Positions 28,318-38,102 of a stretch of 64,000 nucleotides of DNA are shown in pieces. Within the stretch, counting starts at the first letter, position 1. Each line of letters starts with the position of its first letter. The notes under the pieces were generated by a model that made no database searches, was not told the DNA's origin, and was given only the letters and a program-made list of their open reading frames with translations. Source of the stretch: Autumnicola sp041679265 (lineage in GTDB: Bacteria > Bacteroidota > Bacteroidia > Flavobacteriales > Flavobacteriaceae); NCBI RefSeq assembly GCF_041679265.1, contig NZ_JBGFSM010000005.1, forward strand, positions 211,693-275,692, read 5' to 3'. The position numbers and the translations under genes were made by a program.

Positions 28318-29354
28318 TTCATATCAACAAATAGCTTATCATAAATTGCTGCTATACTTGCAGGCTCATATTTAGATAATATATTCCTATTAATTTGATA
28401 ATTAGCCTTGTTCAAATTTATAGCATCTTTTAATGCATTTATAACAGAAACTTTATTTTTAGGATCAAAAATAGGAAAACCTAATTCCTCAAGTTGTTCT
28501 TTTAAATTACCTGTACAGGGGCCTAAGACAATCTTATCATATGTCAAACCCATAAAAATATTTCCGGAATTCAAAATATTAATACGAGGTATAAAAACAA
28601 TATCGGCTGCAGCCATATGCAAACCAAATTCATTGTAGCTTAATCTCCCGTAATTAAAAATGTATTCCGGGGATTGATATTTACTCTTAAAATGAGTAAT
28701 TAGAAAATTCTTAACATCAATAATTTTTTTTAACCTAGTACGTCCAGGAAAATCATATCTTAATTCCGCCCTCATATTAGTTGCAATTAAAACTTTTTCA
28801 GGCGCTTGAACCATTTTAAAAGCATTTAAAATTAAATCTCTTTCTTTATGAAACCTAATTTGTCCTGGGGCAATTATTACTAATGCTTCTTTAGAAATAC
28901 CCAATTTCCTTCTTGCCTCCTCCTGTTTAAAAAATGGAAATGAGTTTCTATATAAAGGATGGTATACTACTTTATGATGTGCTTTAGGATATATTAATTC
29001 GTATTTCTCTTTGCTATAATTTCCAAGGTGAATAAATACATCAGCATTAGATTCAACAATTCGAAAAAGTTCCTGGTAATTATTTGTTGTACCTTTTATT
29101 CTACTGAAATCATGTTTCGTATAAAAAATCAAAGAATGTTTTTTCCATTCAAGTATTCTTCTTTCCAAGTCAGAAAGCTCTTCAGATGACGGTTCGAACC
29201 AATTAAAAATAGCTTCAGGCCAATGTATGTTTACAATACTGAAATCTGAAGAATATTCACTTATATTTGCATAGGTAAATTCACAATTTGAGTATGCTAT
29301 TATCTCTTCTAAATAAGGGTTGCCTTCTTGTTGAAAAGGAAGAAAAACTTTCAT
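28314..29354 (-). CDS. Glycosyltransferase (GT-B, GT4-like)
   Basis: A 346-residue protein. The N-terminal half has IVNIHWPEAIFNWFEP and FYTKHDFSRIKGTTNNY. The donor half begins ALVIIAPGQIRFHKERDLIL and contains ADIVFIPRINILNSGNIFMG and YDKIVLGPCTGNLKEQLE. It resembles GT4 family members acting on exopolysaccharides, but the usual E-x7-E is replaced. It overlaps both neighbours by 4 bp. Confidence 0.78.
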   Translation of the reverse strand: MKVFLPFQQEGNPYLEEIIAYSNCEFTYANISEYSSDFSIVNIHWPEAIFNWFEPSSEELSDLERRILEWKKHSLIFYTKHDFSRIKGTTNNYQELFRIVESNADVFIHLGNYSKEKYELIYPKAHHKVVYHPLYRNSFPFFKQEEARRKLGISKEALVIIAPGQIRFHKERDLILNAFKMVQAPEKVLIATNMRAELRYDFPGRTRLKKIIDVKNFLITHFKSKYQSPEYIFNYGRLSYNEFGLHMAAADIVFIPRINILNSGNIFMGLTYDKIVLGPCTGNLKEQLEELGFPIFDPKNKVSVINALKDAINLNKANYQINRNILSKYEPASIAAIYDKLFVDMK

Positions 29355-30241
29355 TTAAAGGAATTTATTAAGAGGCCCGAAAGTAATCCTTTTAAACGAT
29401 AAAAGAAAAACGGTTTAAAATAGATCCCTTTAAACCTTTTTAAAATTTCATTTTTGATAACCCTTATTTCCTTATTCCTGGTAATTATGTAATTAACCTT
29501 ATATTTTTTAGAATATAATAATTTATTTCTAATATAGAAATAGTGAAATGATCCATTTTTTGGACTGTTTAAATTATATACAATCGCACTCCGATTTACT
29601 GCTAATTTCCATTCATATAATTTAGCATTCGTACACCAATCGGTTTCTTCCCAATACATAAAATATTCTTCTGGAAGAAAGCCTATTTCATAAATTGCTG
29701 CTGTTCTTAATAAAATACTACTTCCATCTATATAATCTATCTCGTAATCAACTTTTTCATTCTTATTAAAAGCAAACTTATTATGATTTTTATGAAAAGT
29801 CTTTATACCATCCAATTTATCAATAACCTCGCCATCCGAAAAAATTTTATCACTATGTTCTCGGGAAATTATTCGTGGGCCTACGGCTGCTAAGGAGTGA
29901 TCTCTTTCCATCAAATTTAGGAGGAGACTTAACGTATTTCTTTTAGTCCGTATGTCTGGATTTAAAATCCAAACATAATCTGCTTTTTCTTCAAGAGCTT
30001 TTTTTATTCCAATGTTATTGCCTCCAGCATAACCTAAATTTCTTGAGCTAAAAATTAAATTTTCGTGGGGAATATTTTGCTGAAGATTACTTACATCTTC
30101 TGATTTTGAACAATTATCTATAATTAATATTTGAAAATTTTGATAAAGATCTCTTTTTAAATTTTTAAATAAGCTCACTGAGTCATGAGAGCTATTATAG
30201 TTTAATATTATTACATATACCCATGGCAGATTTTTATCCAT
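29351..30241 (-). CDS. Glycosyltransferase family 2 (rhamnosyltransferase-like)
   Basis: A 296-residue GT-A enzyme with VYVIILNYNSSHDSVSLF, SRNLGYAGGNNIGIKKAL and YVWILNPDIRT in place of the DxD segment, followed by PEEYFMYWEETDWC. This N-x-GYAGGNN / FMYWEE combination is typical of the rhamnosyltransferase-like subgroup of GT2. The C-terminal 70 residues are basic and hydrophobic. Rhamnose transfer itself is not proven. Confidence 0.87.
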   Translation of the reverse strand: MDKNLPWVYVIILNYNSSHDSVSLFKNLKRDLYQNFQILIIDNCSKSEDVSNLQQNIPHENLIFSSRNLGYAGGNNIGIKKALEEKADYVWILNPDIRTKRNTLSLLLNLMERDHSLAAVGPRIISREHSDKIFSDGEVIDKLDGIKTFHKNHNKFAFNKNEKVDYEIDYIDGSSILLRTAAIYEIGFLPEEYFMYWEETDWCTNAKLYEWKLAVNRSAIVYNLNSPKNGSFHYFYIRNKLLYSKKYKVNYIITRNKEIRVIKNEILKRFKGIYFKPFFFYRLKGLLSGLLINSFK

Positions 30242-30270
30242 TCTTTTAATTAGCTAATAATACTCCTTTA

Positions 30271-31413
30271 TTATAACCGTTCCAGTATCTTCAAAATTTC
30301 TGTTCCTTTTTGACAGGCAGTGAACTTAGCAAATTCTTTCCTGTTAAAATTGGAATGCTCTACTCTTTTTATTGGATTGTTAAAATAAAATTTAATTCTT
30401 TCAGCCATAGCTTCAATATTTAAATATGGAACAATAAATCCACCCTTATTTTCAATAATTTCAGAAATACCTGTAGCCTTATCAAAACAAATTATAGGTA
30501 TGCCCAACATCCCGGCTTCAATACATACCAAGGGAAAAGGATCTTCTCTGGAAGTCATCAGGAAAACATCAAAATCTTCAAAATAAGATTCAGGCTTTTC
30601 AACTTCACCCACAAAATGGATATCATTTTTTAATCCAAGTTTTTCTAGTTCCAGATCCAGACTTTCTTTATCGGCTTCTGGAACCAGGCCAACCCAAGTG
30701 AATTCTATATCAAATTCAGAATAATTATCTTCCAAATACCGGGCAACCTGGATAAATAAATCTGTTCCTTTCCTATGACCAAACTTTCCGGACCCTCCAA
30801 CCTTAAAAACTTTTTTATTCTTCTTTAGTTTATCTGAAGTTTCCGGCTTTTTGGTGAATTCATAAACTACCTGGATCTTATGTGCAGGTACCTGATGATT
30901 AACAATCAAATTATCCTTCACCATTTCCGAGGCTGCGATCACAAAATCTATATTATCTACATATGGCCTAAAATCACCAATTGTCCTCTTTATTTCAGAT
31001 TCCAGTTCATGTACATGAAGAATTAATTTGGATTTATTCTTCTTCAATTTAATTCTCTGGGCCAAAGAAAGTGATACCGTTGTATTTGAATAAATAATGT
31101 TGAAATCCCTACGGGACAAGTCATCTATAAAATCTTTTTTGGCATCCCTGTGGTGGTAGTTGATTTCTAATTTTCTGAAAACTTTCCTTTGCCAGCGTTG
31201 AATGAAAGTTGGTTTGGTATTGGTAATTCTTGAAAAATCATAATATTCGTACGCCACTTCTTTGAATTCTTTTGACAAGCCCCCATTATATAAAGATAAA
31301 AGTACAAAATGTATTTCCGGATGCTTTTCCTTTAACCATTGCAAAAAATACAAAAGCATAAATGGCGCCCCTGTCCTTGACGATTCGTGAGATATAAAAA
31401 GGATTTTTTTCAA
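30271..31413 (-). CDS. Glycosyltransferase family 4
   Basis: A 380-residue GT-B enzyme opening MKKILFISHESSRTGAPFML. The donor half has FKVGGSGKFGHRKGTDLFIQ, FTWVGLVPEADKESL and SREDPFPLVCIEAGMLGIPI with the GT4 acidic motif. Gaps to its neighbours are 20-29 bp, so it is probably co-transcribed with them. Confidence 0.9.
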   Translation of the reverse strand: MKKILFISHESSRTGAPFMLLYFLQWLKEKHPEIHFVLLSLYNGGLSKEFKEVAYEYYDFSRITNTKPTFIQRWQRKVFRKLEINYHHRDAKKDFIDDLSRRDFNIIYSNTTVSLSLAQRIKLKKNKSKLILHVHELESEIKRTIGDFRPYVDNIDFVIAASEMVKDNLIVNHQVPAHKIQVVYEFTKKPETSDKLKKNKKVFKVGGSGKFGHRKGTDLFIQVARYLEDNYSEFDIEFTWVGLVPEADKESLDLELEKLGLKNDIHFVGEVEKPESYFEDFDVFLMTSREDPFPLVCIEAGMLGIPIICFDKATGISEIIENKGGFIVPYLNIEAMAERIKFYFNNPIKRVEHSNFNRKEFAKFTACQKGTEILKILERL

Positions 31414-31433
31414 AGCAGATTAATTTTTTAAGA

Positions 31434-32243
31434 CTAAAATTTATTTAGAAGGCCTAGTTTTATTAATAATCCTATTTTCCTCGATTTTCGCAGAATAGAA
31501 ATTTTACTTTCCAGTATTGAAATTTGCTCTCTATATTTAAATATCTGTTGACTATCTTCCAAGAAAAAACTATATTTTGATTCCAGGACTTTCCTTCTTT
31601 CTTCTAATACCAAATCCCAATTTTCAGGATCGGTACTTACTCCATCCAGATAGTGAATGCTTAAAATTTCATTTACTTTAAGGTAAGAGGCCTTACAATC
31701 ACAAATACTTTCGAGAAAAAATTTCCAGTCTGAAACAATCTTTAAACCTTCATCATAATATCCGGTCCTTTTGAATAGATCGACCTTTATAAAAGTTGCC
31801 TGGTGAGGTAAGGTATATTTTGTAAAGTATGAGAAGACCAATTTATCCGGAAATCTTCTCACATATTCCGCATCATTTTTAACAACCCTTATATCAAAAT
31901 ATATGAGGTCTTCATCACCAAGAAATTTATGGTTTCTTGCGAGAATGCCATCATCTGTAAAATGGTCACCACTATTTAAAAACAATAAATATTCTCCTGA
32001 AGCCACTGCAATGCCCTTGTTCATCGCATTATAAATTCCTTTGTCCGGTTCACTAACCCAATAATCTATCCTTCCTTTAGAACTTTCAATAGCTTCCCTA
32101 CTACCATCAATAGAACCTCCATCTATAATAATATATTCAAAATCCTTCCATGTTTGTTCAAATACACTCTGCATGGTTCTCTTAAGACCTTCAATGTTAT
32201 TGAGATTCACCGTAATAATTGAAATATGAAAGTTTTTTGGCAT
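31434..32243 (-). CDS. Glycosyltransferase family 2 (WcaA-like)
   Basis: A 269-residue GT-A enzyme. ISIITVNLNNIEGLKRTMQS, FEYIIIDGGSIDGS and YWVSEPDKGIYNAMNKGI are the signature of the PGL/colanic-acid WcaA subgroup, with YLLFLNSGDHF at the metal site. The C-terminal 60 residues form a likely coiled coil (FKYREQISILESKISILRKS). Confidence 0.88.
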   Translation of the reverse strand: MPKNFHISIITVNLNNIEGLKRTMQSVFEQTWKDFEYIIIDGGSIDGSREAIESSKGRIDYWVSEPDKGIYNAMNKGIAVASGEYLLFLNSGDHFTDDGILARNHKFLGDEDLIYFDIRVVKNDAEYVRRFPDKLVFSYFTKYTLPHQATFIKVDLFKRTGYYDEGLKIVSDWKFFLESICDCKASYLKVNEILSIHYLDGVSTDPENWDLVLEERRKVLESKYSFFLEDSQQIFKYREQISILESKISILRKSRKIGLLIKLGLLNKF

Positions 32244-32257
32244 TAATTATATATCGT

Positions 32258-33205
32258 TTAAAACCCTTCGAGAATTCTATATATTTTTTCTTTTATTACA
32301 AAAAACAATCTTTTGCTAAAATGAAAATTTTTAAAATTATGATCTTTCATATGAAGATAATGGGAAAATGAAATCGTTCTTTTAAAGAAAATTGTTTCTA
32401 AATTATAATCCCCATATTTTTGAAGAAAATCTTTTCCTAAAAATTGTGCGTAACCTTTCAAAAATCGTATCTGAACTTTATTTAATTTTTTTTGCTCTGC
32501 AATTTTTTTAGCATTATGATATCCCTCGGCAGAATTCTGAAAAGGATCACCATATTTTCCCTTAAACTTATTATTGTTTTGTGTGTTTAAATTAATCTTA
32601 TTGAAAGGAATACCCAGCCATCGATATAACTCCTTTATCTGTACATCCTGATTTTCTATAAGACTTTCATAATTCACAAAATAAGTGTTCTTATTGTTAG
32701 AATAGCTTTCCTCAAACTGAGAAATAGTTACAGGCCCTAGGATAAGATCCCTATAATAGGGGAGCATCTTTTCTGAAGTACTGGCATTCCATGTTTTAAA
32801 AATCGATTTCGCGACCTCCAAAGGGTTTCTCTTCAGAATAATCATTTTCGATTCAGGGAAGAATGCTCTTATTTCATTTATAATTTCCCAATAACGAGGT
32901 GTTTTATCAATTATAAAGTCATAATTTTTTATTAATGGACTATATAAACTCAAGAGAAATTGTTTATTACTTTCCTCAAAATCTATTTCCGGAAAATTAT
33001 TTTTATACTCTTTAAATGCATCAATCGCAAGCTCATTATCAAAAGTAGCCTCAACGAGAGAGGGCTTGAGTATATTTATAAAATTTAATAGTATCCATGG
33101 TTCACTACACGTGTTGACCACATCATTGTTTGAAAGCAGGTTCTGTAAGTAGGTAGAACCACTTCGAGGAAGGGAGATGATAAATATTAAATTTTCTTCT
33201 TTCAA
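32258..33205 (-). CDS. Sulfotransferase
   Basis: A 315-residue PAPS-dependent sulfotransferase that probably puts sulfate on a sugar of the polymer. The 5'-phosphosulfate-binding loop is FIISLPRSGSTYLQNLL (residues 8-24), and the 3'-phosphate-binding motif is KRNPLEVAKSIFKTW. Sulfated surface polysaccharides are common in marine bacteria. It lies between two GT2 genes with gaps of 1 and 14 bp, so the modification is likely tied to the neighbouring glycosyltransfer steps. Confidence 0.86.
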   Translation of the reverse strand: MKEENLIFIISLPRSGSTYLQNLLSNNDVVNTCSEPWILLNFINILKPSLVEATFDNELAIDAFKEYKNNFPEIDFEESNKQFLLSLYSPLIKNYDFIIDKTPRYWEIINEIRAFFPESKMIILKRNPLEVAKSIFKTWNASTSEKMLPYYRDLILGPVTISQFEESYSNNKNTYFVNYESLIENQDVQIKELYRWLGIPFNKINLNTQNNNKFKGKYGDPFQNSAEGYHNAKKIAEQKKLNKVQIRFLKGYAQFLGKDFLQKYGDYNLETIFFKRTISFSHYLHMKDHNFKNFHFSKRLFFVIKEKIYRILEGF

Positions 33206-33206
33206 A

Positions 33207-34076
33207 TCAGTTTCTAAGTTTTCTTAGAATTTTTTGGAAAGAAGAAACTTTAGGCTCTTTAAAAATCAAGTTACTTTTTTCCTCTCCTAAATCAAGTAAA
33301 ATTTTATTTACCCTAGATTTAATGTAGTTGGATGTTTTAAAATCCTGACGGCTAATTTCAGGTAAATATTTTTTAAAAATATAATATAAACATTCCCGAT
33401 GAACTTCCTTTCTTTTTGTAGACAAGCCACAGCGGCTTATCCTGTTTTTAGTGGTTGGTTCCAAAGAAAACTTTACTTTTGCAATTTTGGCTAATCTAAT
33501 TTTAAAATCAAAATCTTCATATATTTCTAGATTCTCATCATACAGACCGATCCTTTCAAGTAAAGAACGTCTTACTAATTCATTTCGATAGAGGGTGCTT
33601 CTGGGAAAATCTCTACATATAGTTTTTATAAATAAATTTTCTTTTTTTGATAAATTGAAATCACTGCTGGTCCATATCCACTTCACTTCATTTAAATCTT
33701 TCGGCTCAACGTACATATGGTTTGAAAAAGCTACATCACATTTTTCTTTTTGAATTATTCTTGATTCAATCTCAAGTTTATGGGACAAATAAACATCATC
33801 TCCGTCCAAATAAGTCACATAATCACCAGTAGCATTTAGCAACCCAATATTTCTAACTTTTGAAATGCCAAGGTTTTTGCTATTAAATATAGGTTTAATG
33901 CTGGGGTATTCTTTTGTATACTGGCTAATTAGTTCCTGAGAACCGTCATTTGAAAAATCGTCAACCACTATAATTTCTATAGGTTTCACCGTTTGTTTAA
34001 GAACACTTTCAATGGCATCTTTAAGATAATTCTTCTGGTTATAAGAGGTTATGTACACTGAAATATTCACAAGCAC
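33207..34076 (-). CDS. Glycosyltransferase family 2
   Basis: A 289-residue GT-A enzyme with ISVYITSYNQKNYLKDAIES, IIVVDDFSNDGSQEL, YVTYLDGDDVYLSHKLE and an acceptor-side NLEIYEDFDFKIRLAK. No ATG is present at the 5' end. Translation begins at GTG 34076 or at the next GTG two codons later. It overlaps the FkbM gene stop codon by one base. Confidence 0.88.
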   Translation of the reverse strand: MLVNISVYITSYNQKNYLKDAIESVLKQTVKPIEIIVVDDFSNDGSQELISQYTKEYPSIKPIFNSKNLGISKVRNIGLLNATGDYVTYLDGDDVYLSHKLEIESRIIQKEKCDVAFSNHMYVEPKDLNEVKWIWTSSDFNLSKKENLFIKTICRDFPRSTLYRNELVRRSLLERIGLYDENLEIYEDFDFKIRLAKIAKVKFSLEPTTKNRISRCGLSTKRKEVHRECLYYIFKKYLPEISRQDFKTSNYIKSRVNKILLDLGEEKSNLIFKEPKVSSFQKILRKLRN

Positions 34077-34837
34077 TAAAAATTAGAATTTGTTGCAGAA
34101 AATTTTAGACCATTCTCATATATTAAAGTATTCTTAGTTTTTGCGAGTAATGAATAATTGTTGTGCGTTAACATAATATCTATATCAGATTTCTTAATAG
34201 TTTCTACTTCAGAATTACAGTCCTCTATCAGTATTATTTTAGGTTTCCATTTCTCAAAATCAAATGATTTTAATACTTTGTAATCTAATCCTTCCACATC
34301 AATATTTAAAAAGTCAATTTCTTGCTTCTTTGAAAGATACTGTTCTAAAATAAAGTTTAATGGCATTAATTTTATGGTTACTATATCTAAAATCCTATAA
34401 TTTTTAAATCCATCTTTTAATTTAGCTAAGTCTTTTGAAAAAGTGTTTAAAGCAGGTTCATTAAAAATATAATAATGACTTTCCTCTTCAACATCCGAAA
34501 TTCCATATTCTATATTAATATCATCGGGGCGAACCCTATTGAATTCCTTCATACTCCCCGGCATGGCATCAATATTAATTCCTCTCCAACCTATTTTATA
34601 AAATAAATAGGTATTAGAGAATCTCTTGGGATGATGAGCTCCAACATCTACAAAAAAGCCATTTTTTTTTCCTTCAAAGATTCTCCTCAGTATTAGATCT
34701 TCTCCCTCCTGCGAATATGATAAGTTTACAAATGGATCAGGTTTCTCCATTACTGATTTCAAAGGAGCCTGATATAAATCTATGAGACTATTAGGTGTTA
34801 ACTTGTAAATTATTTTTTTTAGCAAACGGTTTCCCAT
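34076..34837 (-). CDS. FkbM family methyltransferase
   Basis: A 253-residue SAM-dependent O-methyltransferase. It has YSQEGEDLILRRIF ahead of GFFVDVGAHHPKRFSN (motif I), WRGINIDAMPGSM with the acidic residue, and IDFLNIDVEGLDYKVL. All are typical of FkbM proteins, which often lie beside ABC-type O-antigen exporters. The start lies 19 bp inside the end of the wzt gene, so the two are probably made together. Terminal methylation of a chain recognised by Wzt is known in other bacteria and is a plausible role here. Confidence 0.88.
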   Translation of the reverse strand: MGNRLLKKIIYKLTPNSLIDLYQAPLKSVMEKPDPFVNLSYSQEGEDLILRRIFEGKKNGFFVDVGAHHPKRFSNTYLFYKIGWRGINIDAMPGSMKEFNRVRPDDINIEYGISDVEEESHYYIFNEPALNTFSKDLAKLKDGFKNYRILDIVTIKLMPLNFILEQYLSKKQEIDFLNIDVEGLDYKVLKSFDFEKWKPKIILIEDCNSEVETIKKSDIDIMLTHNNYSLLAKTKNTLIYENGLKFSATNSNF

Positions 34838-36099
34838 GACCCCTTTATTAAAATTTTTGCCTTTTTATTAAACCCAAGCTTACCCGTTCCAAAGAAATCC
34901 CCTTTAAAAACGTTAAAACTTCCTATAGGTTCTTTAGGCCAATCAGCCTCTTTCTTATCGCATTCTATTCTACCTTTGACAATGTAGCTACCTTCATTTA
35001 AAAAGAAATCGGGAATTGAACATTTTACTAAATATTCCCCAGCTTTATTAATATTTAAATTATTATTTTGATAAGAAGTATACAGCACACTTATTAGATC
35101 ATTTTCAGGAGTATGAATGGAAAAACCTAAATCAATATTTTCATTTTTACTAATTCCTTTTACTACTAACTGAAAGCATAAAGTAACTGTTTCACCGTTT
35201 AAAACTGTATCTACTATTTGTCCATTTCGATTTTCAAGGTAAAACTTAGAGAATTTTACCATACCCGAGCCACTTCGATCTTTGATCAATTCCAAATTTT
35301 CAGGAATCACTTCATTCTCATAAGTAAGATAGTAACTTACAGCTTCTTCTATAGAGCCCTCAAATCCTGCGTTCCCATTTTCAAGAACAATTCCTCTAGT
35401 ACAGAAGCTTTTAACACTTGCCATATTATGACTTACAAAAAGTACTGTTCTCCCTTCTCCTGCTGAAAGATCCTGCATTTTTCCAATGGCTTTTTTCTGA
35501 AATTCAGCATCTCCTACGGCCAATACTTCATCTACTACTAAAATTTCAGTTTCCAGGTGTGCAGCAACAGCAAAACCAAGTCTTACCGTCATACCGCTAC
35601 TATAGCGTTTTGTAGGAGTATCAATATACTTTTCACAGCCCGAAAAAGCAATAATTTCATCTAATTTCCTTGTAATTTCTGCTCTTCTCATCCCTAATAC
35701 GGCACCGTTCATATATATATTCTCTCTACCAGTAAGTTCCCCGTGAAAACCTGTACCGACTTCCAGTAATGAGGCAATACGCCCTTTCGTTTTTATACTA
35801 CCCGTAGTAGGAGATGTTACCCTGGAAAGTATTTTTAATAAGGTAGACTTACCAGCACCATTTTTACCGATAATTCCCAATACTTCTCCTTGTTTAACTT
35901 CAAAATTAATATCCCTTAAAGCCCATACATAATCTTCGTTTGCTACGCTACTTCGATCATTTACTGCTCCTAACTTTAAGTAAGGATCTTCCTTACCACG
36001 CAATTGGTGCCACCAGCGGTTAAGGTCATGTCCCAACGTACCCGTTCCAACTGTTCCCAGCCGATATTGTTTAGATATATTTTTAGCTTTTAAAATCAA
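34819..36099 (-). CDS. wzt: Polysaccharide ABC transporter ATP-binding protein (Wzt)
   Basis: The ATPase of a Wzm/Wzt exporter that moves lipid-linked glycan across the inner membrane. The 426 residues have Walker A GIIGKNGAGKST (about residue 75), a signature region YSSGMTVRLGFAVA, Walker B ILVVDEVLAVGD and VLFVSHNM. The C-terminal 170 residues (from about 255) form an extra domain of the Wzt carbohydrate-binding type. That domain usually recognises a modified chain end. The permease partner is not adjacent: wzm lies about 12 kb away at 48194-49054. Confidence 0.92.
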   Translation of the reverse strand: MILKAKNISKQYRLGTVGTGTLGHDLNRWWHQLRGKEDPYLKLGAVNDRSSVANEDYVWALRDINFEVKQGEVLGIIGKNGAGKSTLLKILSRVTSPTTGSIKTKGRIASLLEVGTGFHGELTGRENIYMNGAVLGMRRAEITRKLDEIIAFSGCEKYIDTPTKRYSSGMTVRLGFAVAAHLETEILVVDEVLAVGDAEFQKKAIGKMQDLSAGEGRTVLFVSHNMASVKSFCTRGIVLENGNAGFEGSIEEAVSYYLTYENEVIPENLELIKDRSGSGMVKFSKFYLENRNGQIVDTVLNGETVTLCFQLVVKGISKNENIDLGFSIHTPENDLISVLYTSYQNNNLNINKAGEYLVKCSIPDFFLNEGSYIVKGRIECDKKEADWPKEPIGSFNVFKGDFFGTGKLGFNKKAKILIKGSWETVC

Positions 36100-36159
36100 T
36101 TTCTTATCACTTACTTTTAATCCGTACGTTCCCTGATAATTATTATGGAAACCTTCATT

Positions 36160-37071
36160 TCAAGTTCTGAAAAAGTTTCTTTTCAGCAAAAATAAATATA
36201 TACGCATCACCTTAACAGGATGAAATTTCCACAATGATTTCGCTAACCGTAGCGATTGACTGTAATTCTTCTCACGGAATAAACATGCCATTAATGAAAA
36301 TTTATGTTGTACTAAACTTTCTTTTATAATTGCTCTATGACTTGAGAACTTGGGATCATTATATATATTTTCTATTATTTTTAAATTCACTTTAGCGATA
36401 TCACTTGGCACCCTTTTGAGCTTTTCAGAAACCCCTATTTCCTTTCTGTAAACTGCGGTAACTTCATCAAAATATTTTATTTTTTTCCCACTTCTTATAG
36501 TCCAAAGGTAAATAGGCCAATCACCATATGGCAAATCATCCAACCAAGAAGGAAATTCCTCTTTTAGTTGTATGTTTCGAAATAATACTGAAACAGAAGG
36601 AATGAAATTTTTAAAAATCAAATCCTTAAAATCAGAAACATTTGGAAGGTCAGCGCCCTTTTTTATATGGACTTCACCATTTGGATATAAAAAATTTACT
36701 GCAGTATATGTTATATAAAAATCAGGATTCGATTCTAAAAAGCTTACTTGTTTTTGCAGCTTTAAAACATCAATCCAATAATCATCTCCATCACATATTG
36801 CAACATACTTGCCCTTGCATTCTTTAAAGGTTTGAATAAAATTCTGGATTAATCCAATATTCTTTTTGCTTTTTAAAAGCTTGATTTTTTGCGGATATTT
36901 TTCAGCATAATCCTCACAAATTTCAGTTGTTCTGTCCGTACTACAGTCCTCCCCAATCACCAGTTGAAAATTAAAATCTGTTTTCTGACACAGGATACTC
37001 TCAATGGTATGACCTATAAAATTCTCCTGGTTATAAGTCAACATAAAAATGCTTACAAAAACACTACTCAC
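36160..37071 (-). CDS. Glycosyltransferase family 2
   Basis: A 303-residue GT-A enzyme with VSIFMLTYNQENFIGHTIES, LVIGEDCSTDRTTEI and YVAICDGDDYWIDVLKL at the metal site. The start codon is GTG (CAC on the plus strand at 37069-37071). The C-terminal part contains basic, hydrophobic helices (KVMRIYLFLLKRNFF). It is separated from wzt by 60 bp. Confidence 0.88.
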   Translation of the reverse strand: MSSVFVSIFMLTYNQENFIGHTIESILCQKTDFNFQLVIGEDCSTDRTTEICEDYAEKYPQKIKLLKSKKNIGLIQNFIQTFKECKGKYVAICDGDDYWIDVLKLQKQVSFLESNPDFYITYTAVNFLYPNGEVHIKKGADLPNVSDFKDLIFKNFIPSVSVLFRNIQLKEEFPSWLDDLPYGDWPIYLWTIRSGKKIKYFDEVTAVYRKEIGVSEKLKRVPSDIAKVNLKIIENIYNDPKFSSHRAIIKESLVQHKFSLMACLFREKNYSQSLRLAKSLWKFHPVKVMRIYLFLLKRNFFRT

Positions 37072-37075
37072 AAAA

Positions 37076-37963
37076 TTAATGTTTATATATTATCATTTGG
37101 CTTCTGGCAAACGGCCTGTTTATAGACAAAGGAATATTCTTTTCATTTGTTAAAGCCCACCGTTTAAATTTATTTCTTGACTCTCCGGAATTCATTAACC
37201 GGCTAAAGCGCTCTAAAGTTCCCACAGGAACTGTTTTTACTTCTTTAAAAAATTCTTTTCCCGCTTGCTCAAAATGTTTTGAACTAAAAGACCTATCCGG
37301 GTGGGGATCATTTTCTTTCCATACTTTAAAAGCCCTCTTATTAAATTTTGAAGGCCGTCCTTTTACCGGAATATGCCAGCGAATTTCATCCAGAATTCTA
37401 TTGTTGACTGCAGGCTCAAAAAAACGGGCTTCCCCTTTATCCTTTAAAAGCCGGGCAGTTTCTTTAAGGAATTTTCGTTCTAAGGGAATTGTGAGGTGAT
37501 GTAAAAAAGCTTTTCCCACTACAAAATCAAAACTGTGGGATGGTAGCTCATTTTTTAAAAAGTCACCCGCCACAAAAGTAATTGGAATCCTGAAATTATA
37601 AGAATCATTCAGTTTTTTAATAATTTCACCACTCGCATCTGCAAGGTCATTCGCATACACTTCAGCTCCCAAAGCTGCCATAACCGCAGCATTTACGCAA
37701 TCTCCACAACCCATTTCCATAACTTTTTTTCCTTTAATCTTTTCCGCAAAATGATTTTGGTATAGGGCAAACCAACTGGTTTCGGTGCTTGTCGCGGAAG
37801 CTAAAAAAGAATCCAGGTTATTTATCCAATAAATAATATTATTAATATTAAAATTGGCATAAAGCTTTTCGTAATGCTCTTTATTCTTTTGTTGATTTAA
37901 GTCTTCCACATATCCTAAGTTAGCGGCTAAATGTAACAAAAATGCCATAAAGTCTAAGCACAA
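37076..37963 (-). CDS. Class I SAM-dependent methyltransferase
   Basis: A 295-residue protein. Motif I is VMEMGCGDCVNAAVMA, followed by EVYANDLADAS and FDFVVGKAFLHHL, which mark an active-looking methyltransferase. The true start may be the second methionine (MAFLLHLAANLG) or later, because family similarity begins around YVEDLNQQKNKEHYEKLY. It is the first gene of the leftward block; the divergent gene starts 140 bp away. I see no clean consensus promoter in that gap. Confidence 0.83.
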   Translation of the reverse strand: MCLDFMAFLLHLAANLGYVEDLNQQKNKEHYEKLYANFNINNIIYWINNLDSFLASATSTETSWFALYQNHFAEKIKGKKVMEMGCGDCVNAAVMAALGAEVYANDLADASGEIIKKLNDSYNFRIPITFVAGDFLKNELPSHSFDFVVGKAFLHHLTIPLERKFLKETARLLKDKGEARFFEPAVNNRILDEIRWHIPVKGRPSKFNKRAFKVWKENDPHPDRSFSSKHFEQAGKEFFKEVKTVPVGTLERFSRLMNSGESRNKFKRWALTNEKNIPLSINRPFARSQMIIYKH

Positions 37964-38102
37964 AGCTTTGATTCTGCTTAATTCATAAATTGACTATATT
38001 AGAAAATCAATTAAATAGTGTCACTTTCAGTAATGAATTTACAAACAGCAGCAAATTCCCTATCTTTCCACTTTCAAAATTCTTAAATCCAGAAGAAAAC
38101 TT

